Source: Pardosa pseudoannulata | Lineage: Eukaryota; Arthropoda; Arachnida; Araneae; Lycosidae | Direction of reading: 5' to 3' | Assembly: GCA_032207245.1 (NCBI GenBank) | Contig: CM063501.1 | Coordinates: forward strand, 57,633,893 to 57,697,892 | DNA: 64,000 nt | In this document: one piece after another, positions 55,600 through 64,000 of the stretch | How positions within the stretch are numbered: the stretch's first letter is position 1 | Layout of the letters: each line of letters begins with the position of its first letter | The notes under the pieces: generated by a model | Databases searched by the model: none | Seen by the model: only the letters and a program-made list of their open reading frames with translations | What the model was told of the DNA's origin: nothing | Position numbers and translations under genes: made by a program

Positions 55600-58500
55600 C
55601 AATTATTGTGTGGATTTAAAAATTAAAATAAACATTTTTTAGTATTTTAAAAATATTTCTCTCCTACTATACCCGATTTTTCTCATATATCCACTAGTTC
55701 TTAAGAAGATAAGAAAACGTAATTTTCTAATTTTAAGATTTTAAATTTTACAGTATTCTTAAAATGAATAATATTCACCATTCCATGTCCACCTTGTCTA
55801 AAATTTTCAAGAAATGTAGGACAAAGGGGCATCAGGAATATTAAATCACTAAGATGTTAAATAATATCAAAATAAAAATATTTTTATGTTTATAACAAAA
55901 AAATACAGCAAAAAAGTTTTTCTTGAACAAAAATTTCATGAAGTTATAAACATGACATGATGTTTTACAGACAAAAATATTTCTATATCTCCTACTATAC
56001 CCCATTCTTAAGATCCAGTAGTTCTTAAGAAGATAAGAAAACTTAATTTTCGAATTTTAAGATTTTAAATTTTACAGCATTATTAAAATGAACACAACAA
56101 ATATTGTAAAAATTCCGCCGTTCCATTAATAAGCCTTGTGAAAAAGTATTCAAGAAATGTAGAAAAAAGGAGCATGATGAGCATAAGGCACTATGATGTT
56201 AAAAAATACCAAACTAAATATATTTTTACGTTTATAAGAAGAAAATATTACAAAAATTATTTACTTAAACATAAATAGTCATGAAATTATACACATGACT
56301 TGATGTTATACAGACAAAAATATTCCTATATCTCCTACTATACCATTAAATCAGTAAGATGTTAAAAATATCAAACTAAAAATATTTTTATGTTTATATT
56401 AAGATAAGAACAAAATACTGCAAAAAATGTTTTACTTAAACAAAAAAAAGTCATGAAATTGTACACATGACCTGATGTTTCACAGACAAAAATATTCCTA
56501 CATCTCTTACTATACCCCATTCTTAAGATCCACTAATTCTTAAGAAGGTAAGAAAAATGAATTTTTGAATTTTAAGATTTTAAATTTTACAGCATTATTA
56601 AAATAAACATAACAAAATATTGTACAATGTTCACCATTCCAATTATAAGACTTGTCTAAAAGTTTTCAAGAAATGTAGAACAAATTAGCATCAAGAGCAT
56701 TAAGTTACTGTGATGTTAAAAAACATAAAACTAAAAATATTTTTATATTTATAAGAAGAAAATACAGCAAAAACCTTTTCTTAAACAAAAAATTCATGAA
56801 ATTATGCACATGACCTGATGTTTTACAGACAAATATATTTCTATATCTCCTACTATACCATTAAATCACTAAGATGTTAAAAATATCAAACTAAAATCAT
56901 TTTTATGTTTATAAGAAGAAAATACTGCAAAAAAAGTTTTACTTAAACAAAAAAGGTCACTTGATTATACACATGACCTCATTTTTTACAGTCAAAAATA
57001 TTCTTACATCTCTTACTATACCCCATTCCTAAGATGCACTAGTTCTTAAGAAGGTGAGAAAAATGAATTTTCGAATTTTAAGATTTTAAATTTTACAGAA
57101 TTGTTAAAATAGACCTAACAAATTATTGTATATTGTTCACCATTCCATTAATAAGCCTTGTCCAAAAGTTTTAAAAAAATATAAAAATAAGAAGCATGAG
57201 AAGCATTAAGTCTCTTAGTTGTTAAAAAATATCAAACTAAAATTATTTTTATGTTTATAAAGAGAAAATACAGAAAAATAAGTTTTATTGAAACAAAAAA
57301 TTCATGAAATTATACCCATAATCTGATATTTTACAGACAAAAATATTCCTATGATCCGCTAGAACTTAAGAAGATAAGGAAACGTAATTTTCGAATTTTA
57401 AGATTTTAAATTCTACAGCATTGCTAAAATGAACATAAAATAAATTATATAATGTCTACCATTCCATTAATGAACCTTGTCCAGAAGTTGTCAAAAAATG
57501 TAGAAAAAAGAGGCATGATGAACATTAAGTCACTTTCATATTAAAAAAATATCAAACTAAAAATATTTTTATTTTTATAAGAAGAAAATACAGGAAAAGG
57601 TTATTCTTAAACAAAAAATTCATGAAATTCTGCATATGACCTGATGTTTTGCAGACAAAAATAATCCTATATCTCCTACTATACCATTAAATCAGTAAGA
57701 TGTTAAAAATATCAAACTAAAAATATTTTTATGTTTATATTAAGATAAGAACAAAATACTGCAAAAAATGTTTTACTTAAACAAAAAATTCTTGAAATTA
57801 TGCACATGACATGATGTTTTACAGAAAAAAATATTCCTATATCTCCTACTATACCCCATTCCTAAGATCCACTAGTTCTTAAGAAGATAAGAAGATTTAA
57901 TTTTCGAATTTTAATATTTTAAATTTTACAGCATTGTTAAAATAAACATAACAAAATATTGTATAATGTTCACCATTCCAATTATAAGTTTTGTCTAAAA
58001 GTTTTCAAGAAATGTAGAACAAAGGGGTATCGAGAGCATTAAGTCACTAAGATGTTAAAAAACATCAAAATAAAAATATTTTTATGTTTATAAGAAAAAA
58101 ATGCAACAAAATAAGTTTTCTTAAACAAAAAATTCATGAAATTATGCACATGACCTGATGTTTTACAGACAAAAATATTCCTATATCTTCTACTATACCA
58201 TTAAATCACTATGATGTTAAAAAAATATCAAACTAAAAATATTACGTTTATAAGAAGAAAATACAGTACAAAAGTTTTTCTTAAACAAAATATTCCTGCA
58301 ATTATGCACATGACATGATGTTTTACAGACAAAAATATTTCTATATCTCCTAGTATACCCCATTCCTAAGATTCACTAGTTCTTAAGAAGATAAGAAAAC
58401 TTGATTTTTGAATTTTAATATTTTCAATTTTACAGCATTGTTAAAATGAACATAATAAATATTGTATAAAGTCCACTATTCCATTAAAAAGCATTGTCCA

Positions 58501-60870
58501 AAAGTTTTCAAGAAATGAAAAAAAGGGGTATGATGAGCATAAGCTACTATGATGTAAAAACTTATCAAACTAAAGATATTTTTTATGTTTACTGCAAAAA
58601 AAGTTTTACTTCAAAACCTTTATGAAATTATACACATAACCTGATGTTTTACAGATAAAAAAAAATCTGTATTTGACCGAATTATAACATTTAGACGGTA
58701 TTTTATTCCCTCGTGAGATAGTTTTTATAAAGTTTTACTTAAACAAAAAATCATGAAATTATTCACATGACCTGATGTTTTACAGACAAAAATATTCCGA
58801 TATCTCCTCCTATATCCCATTCCTAAGATCCACAAGTTCTGAAGAAGATAAGAAAACTTAATTTTCGAAATTTAAGGTTTTAAATTTTACAGCATTGTTA
58901 AAATGAACATAAAAAATTGTATAATGTCCACCATTCCATTTATAAGCTTCTCCAAAAGTTTTCAAGAAATGTAGAAAAAAGAACATCAGGAATATTAAAT
59001 CAATATGATGTTGAAAATTATCAAACTAATGATATTTTTATGTTTATGAGAAGTAAATACAGTAAAAAAGTTTTTCTTAAACAAAAACTTCATGAAATTA
59101 TACACATGACCTGATATTATACAGACAAATATATTCCTATATCTTCTACTATACCCCATATAGCCCATTCCTATGATCCACTAGTTCTTATGAAGAGAAG
59201 AAAATTTAATTTTCAAATTTTAAGATTTTAAATTTTACAACATTGTTAAAATGAACATAAAAAATACTATATAATGTCCACCATTCCATTAATAAGCCTT
59301 GTCCAAAAGTAGAAATAAGGGTCACAAGAAGCATTAAGTCACTTAGTTGTTAAAAAATATAAAATTAAAAATATTTTTATGTTTATAAAAAGAAAATACA
59401 GCAAAATACGTTTTACTGAAACAAAAAATTCATGAAATTATACACATAATCTGATGTTTTACAGACAAATATATTCCTATATCTCCTACTATACCATTAA
59501 ATGACTATGATGTTAAAAAATATCAAATTAAAAATATTATAAGAAGAAAATACAGTACAAAAGTTTTTCTTAAACAAAATATTCCTGCAATTATGCACAT
59601 GACATGATGTTTTACAGAAAAAAATATTCCTATATCTCCTACTATACCCCATTCCTAAGATCCACTAGTTCTTAAGAAGATAAGAAGATTTAATTTTCGA
59701 ATTTTAATATTTTAAATTTTACAGCATTGTTAAAATGAACATAACAAAATATTGTATAATGTCCAGCATTCCATTAATAAGCCTTGGCCAAAAGTTTTAT
59801 AAAAAATATAGAAATAAGGAGAACGAGGAGCATTAAGTCACTTATTTGTTAAAAAATATCAAACTAAAAATGTTTTTATGTTTATAAAGAGAAAATACAG
59901 CAAATACGTTAACAAAAACAAAAAATTCATGAAATTATACACTTAATCTGATGTTTTATAGACAAAAATATTCCTGTATCTCCTACTATATCATTAAATC
60001 ACTAAGATGTTAAAAATATTAAAAATATGAAACTAAAAATATTTTTATATTTATAAGAAGAAAATACTGCAAAAAAAAAGTTTTACTTAAACAAAAAATT
60101 CATGAAATTATACACATGATCTGATGTTTTACAGAAAAAAATATTCCTATATCTCTTACTATACCCCATTCCTGTGATCCACTAGTTCTTAAAAATTTAA
60201 GAAAGATGAATTTTCGAATTTTAATATTTTAAATTTTACAGCATTGTTAAAATGAACATAACAAAATATTGTATAATGTTCACCATTCCAATTATAAGAC
60301 TTGTCTTAAAGTTTTCAAGAAATGTAGAACAAAGGGGCATCAGGAGCATTAAGTTACTATGATGTAAAAACACATCAAACTAAAAATATTTTTTATGCTT
60401 ACTGCAAAAAAAGTTTTTCTTAAACAAAAACTTCATGAAATTATACACATGACCTGATGTTTTACAGACAAAAATATTCTTATATCCCCTACTATACCCC
60501 TTTCCTAAGATCCACTAGTTTTTAAGAAGATAAGAAAACTTAATTTTCGAATTTTAAGATGTTAAGTTTTACAGTATTCTTAAAATGAACATAAAAAATT
60601 ATTGAATATTACGTTTCCATTAATAAGCCTTGTCCAAAAGTTTTCAAGTAATGTAGAAAAAGGGGCATGATGAGCATAAGTCTTTATGAAATTATACACA
60701 TATAACTTTATATAACTATACACATATAACTTTAAATAACACATATAATTATATAACTTCATGAAATTATACACATAACCTGATGTTTTACAGATAAAAA
60801 AAATATGTATTTGACCGAATTATACCATTTTGATGGTATTTTATTCCCTCGTGAGAGAGATTTTATAAAC
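55600..60870. repeat. Satellite of alternating ~342-bp and ~165-bp units
   Basis: CCTGATGTTTTACAGACAAAA-type anchors occur near 55961, 56303, 56476, 56819, 56982, 57327, 57645, 57815, 58159, 58319, 58645, 58776, 59115, 59455, 59608, 59952, 60125, 60459 and 60784. Spacings fall into ~318-345 and ~131-173 bp classes that frequently alternate. Long units hold CCACTAGTTCTTAAGAAGATAAGAAAA, the TTCGAATTTTAAGATTTTAAATTTTACAGCAT block and a CCATTCCATTAATAAGCC block. In short units the sequence jumps from CTCCTACTATACC straight to ATTAAATCACTAAGATG, deleting that middle. No coding frame is kept. Confidence 0.95.
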
Positions 60871-62460
60871 CAAGTATTGCAAAAAGCCACAAAATACACT
60901 TGCATGTATTAAAAAAAATTAAATCTATAAGTATAATTTAAATAACAAAAAACCGCTCTATCATACATTATCATTAAAAAAGAATACAAAGCAGTTAAAA
61001 AAAAGGAAGCTTCAGTGAGATTTAGCAGAAGGAAAAACAATATGGCATAATAATCTATATTTTTTATAAATTATTTCTTTTTATTGCTTTGAAAAAGTCA
61101 TGACTACGAAATATTTCTTTTTTAATCCTGAAAATTTATATTGTTTTCTAGAAGTATTTTGTTTATTATTTTACTTTTTGCATACTTATTTTATACCAGT
61201 GAGCTCTTTTTAGAGCATCAAATTCACACATAATTGTGAAATTATAATAAAAAAACACACATAGTAATTCCCCATGCAGTATATACTTCATAATTATTGA
61301 TTAATGTGCCTTTTTTAAGACAAAAATATCCGTTTATTTTGATATGAAAAAGTTTTAGGGATAATTTATATAAGTTCTCCAAAGTTCTGGTGTGAGATTA
61401 AAATTTAAGATTATATTTTTTTTCCGTGGCATCATAGGAAGATAATATCGACGTGCTCAAAGTCCAAAAAAGGTAATTTTTTCTTTTTTCATATTTTAAT
61501 AAAAATGTATAAATATTTCATTAAAGGCAAACACCTTTTTATTTTACAAAACAGGTTTTGTTAAAATATAGATAAGGATTATTCAAATGAATGCAAATGA
61601 ATATTGCCCGAAAAAGTTGAACAAAGTTTTTTTATGTTGCTGAATATTCATGAACATAATAACATATTTTTAAAGCATAAAAATAAATAGCGCTGGAAAG
61701 AAGTTTATTGTCTTCTCTGCTTTTGCAGTTATCATTGCACGTTTTAAAGTGAAAAAATAATTAAAAATATATTTTTAAAGGATATGCATAGCTGAATTAA
61801 AAGCGTTACGCTTTTGTAAATTTTCTCGTCGATATTACATTTTTAAAAACCTATTTGTTTACTCAAAACTAGCATGATGAATAAAAATCAAATAAAATAT
61901 TTTTAAAGTATTGATGCACTTTATTTTAGTTATGAGGTATCATTCTCATCAAAATTTATGACTTTTTCATCACATAATATAAACATTTTAAAGATGAGGA
62001 AAAATGTATTGTTATACTTATTACATCGTTCTAAATTTTATGGAAGTACCTTTCCATAAATTTTAGTTATACCGGTATAAAATGGTGTAATCGAGACAAA
62101 AGGTATTTGTTATCGAATTCTGACGGGTGTTTTAAATTCAAATTTAAAAGAATGATGTTTCTTATAGTCAGGTTATTGTTATAGATGTATGAATATTTGC
62201 ATATCTAATGTTTATATTCACTGTGTTAATGTAAAAATTTTTATTGTATTTTGATAACATTACTTTAATAATATAAAATATAAACATTTTTAACATAATT
62301 AGTTACATCGTGGTCATTTTTCATTTTATAAACAAAGTACCGTAAAGGATAAGATAATTTCGTTGTAGAAGGATTCGCTACATATACAACTGTAGTAGAT
62401 TGGACTGGTTTCCTCAGTATAAGAGTAGCTGATTATATAATGATGCAGAAAATCTTATTA
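60871..62460. other. AT-rich low-copy DNA, no gene seen
   Basis: No tandem structure or open frame was recognised between the satellite edge and the mariner-like element. Confidence 0.6.
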
Positions 62461-63079
62461 TATACAGGATATTCCAAAACGACTGCATAAAATCTGCACA
62501 GCTAGATTTGTAGTTGGGAGAACATAAAAACTACCCAAAGAAGCATTTTTGTACGATCCATAGTTGACGAGAAAAATACGAAAAACAAAGTATGACGTCA
62601 CTGCCGGTGCAAGAAAAAAAAACACTTTATTGGACATATCAACAACAGTATTTGCATATCTTTCCAAACGATAATGATCTTACATCGTTGGATTTTTTCC
62701 TATGGCGCTATCTCAAGAAACTGGTATCGAGACGAAGTGGCAACACCAACTTAGTTGCTCGTCTGCATGCTGCTTGTACTTTGGTGGACCCCACGTTGCG
62801 GCAACGTGTGATGACATCCATTCCACGGTGTGCTCAAGCCTGCCTCGACATGCACTTCGGACACCTTGAATATCTGCTTTAATTTGTGCATATACTCCTG
62901 TTGATATAGTCAATATAATCTCTTTTTCTTTCACTGTCAGTGAGTCATACTTTGTTTTTCGTATTTTTCTTGTAAACTATTTATCGAACAGGAACGCTTC
63001 TTTGGGCAGTTTTTATGTACTCACAAAGAGGAATATAGAAATGCACAGTTTTTGCGGTCGTTTTGGGACAATCTGTATA
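62461..63079 (+). mobile_element. Deleted Tc1/mariner-like element with ~196-bp inverted ends
   Basis: The left arm (62461-62658) and right arm (62886-63079) are inverted repeats over nearly 200 bp. They share TATACAG at the tips, a CCAAAACGAC segment, ACATAAAAACT.CCCAAAGAAGC, GAAAAATACGAAAAACAAAG and an ATATCAACA..AGTAT.TGCA end. The tips match TA-target Tc1/mariner ends of the CAGG.T.TTCCAAAA type. The 227-bp centre encodes only the end of a transposase, so this is an internally deleted derivative. The arms have diverged by substitutions and indels, so it is not recent. Confidence 0.85.
62659..62882 (+). pseudogene. Transposase C-terminal remnant (Tc1/mariner-like DDE family)
   Basis: The frame 62592-62882 becomes transposase-like from about 62665: DLTSLDFFLWRYLKKLV, then a helical region with LVARLHAAC and RQRVMTSIPRCAQACLD, ending HFGHLEYLL and a TAA stop. 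Arthropod mariner-like proteins commonly end with a DLTPLDFFLWGYLK motif and a final RHFEHLL, so only the last ~70 residues remain. The proposed ATG at 62592 lies within the left inverted arm and is not a genuine start. All earlier catalytic residues are missing. Confidence 0.8.
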
Positions 63080-63129
63080 AGTATGTATTAATAATGAATT
63101 GATAAGTGTCGTGAACAGGTGAAGTAGAG

Positions 63130-63953
<824 letters not shown>

Positions 63954-64000
63954 AGTTGGAGAGTTGGTTATAAGAGTGTTTTCAACAGTAATATGAAATT

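Noticed and set aside
55900..60780. TTCATGAA in most units of the 55.6-kb satellite as heat-shock elements
   Set aside because: Only two inverted GAA units (6 fixed bases) with no third unit. Expected by chance and simply copied by amplification, unlike the three-unit sites at 15.8 kb.

Overview
This is non-coding, repeat-rich, strongly A+T-rich animal nuclear DNA. I recognise no intact host protein-coding gene, no rRNA and no functional tRNA. Long TA microsatellites, relics of piggyBac-like and Tc1/mariner-like transposases, tRNA-derived SINE-like heads and many medium-length tandem arrays point to an arthropod. A spider or other chelicerate is my best guess, from general resemblance only. 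Most of the open frames are low-complexity TA translations (Ile/Tyr runs) or frames inside tandem repeats.

Layout. 0-6.4 kb: low-copy AT-rich DNA, TA microsatellites and a ~710-bp inverted-repeat element with a TA-rich centre. 6.4-8.2 kb: array of ~400-430-bp units. 8.2-14 kb: mostly unique, with one doubtful TTAA-bounded element. 14.1-15.6 kb: another ~410-bp array, followed by a tRNA-like SINE head and then a compact promoter-like block with two perfect heat-shock elements and a TATA box (15.81-15.90 kb). Two tandem duplications lie downstream (16.5-18.5 kb). 18.5-31 kb: mostly low-copy, with a ~300-bp array (24.7 kb), a ~577-bp TA tract (26.8 kb) and a two-copy duplication (27.4 kb). 31.1-36.35 kb: ~240-bp satellite arranged largely as a three-monomer (~720 bp) higher-order repeat. 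36.9-37.8 kb: ~207-bp array. 39.5-41.04 kb: dead piggyBac-like transposon. 42.3-44.1 kb: ~292-bp array. 45.3-46.2 kb: two copies of a CAAACTTGC-rich dispersed repeat. 47.9-50.1 kb: ~243-bp satellite containing a 4-unit, ~973-bp higher-order duplication. 50.7-51.1 kb: MITE with inverted ends and flanking direct repeats. 51.6 kb: SINE-like head. 52.2 kb: TA/TG microsatellite. 53.2-55.6 kb: ~285/485-bp array. 55.6-60.9 kb: satellite alternating ~342- and ~165-bp units. 62.46-63.65 kb: two Tc1/mariner relics, then a TA tract at the window end.

About a third of the window is tandem repeat, in at least eight families that look unrelated, each confined to its own 0.8-5.3 kb block and separated by low-copy DNA. 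The most intriguing single signal is the heat-shock-type promoter with no coding region downstream but repeated sequence on both sides. That layout recalls heat-inducible repeat-containing non-coding RNA loci, and it needs expression data to test.
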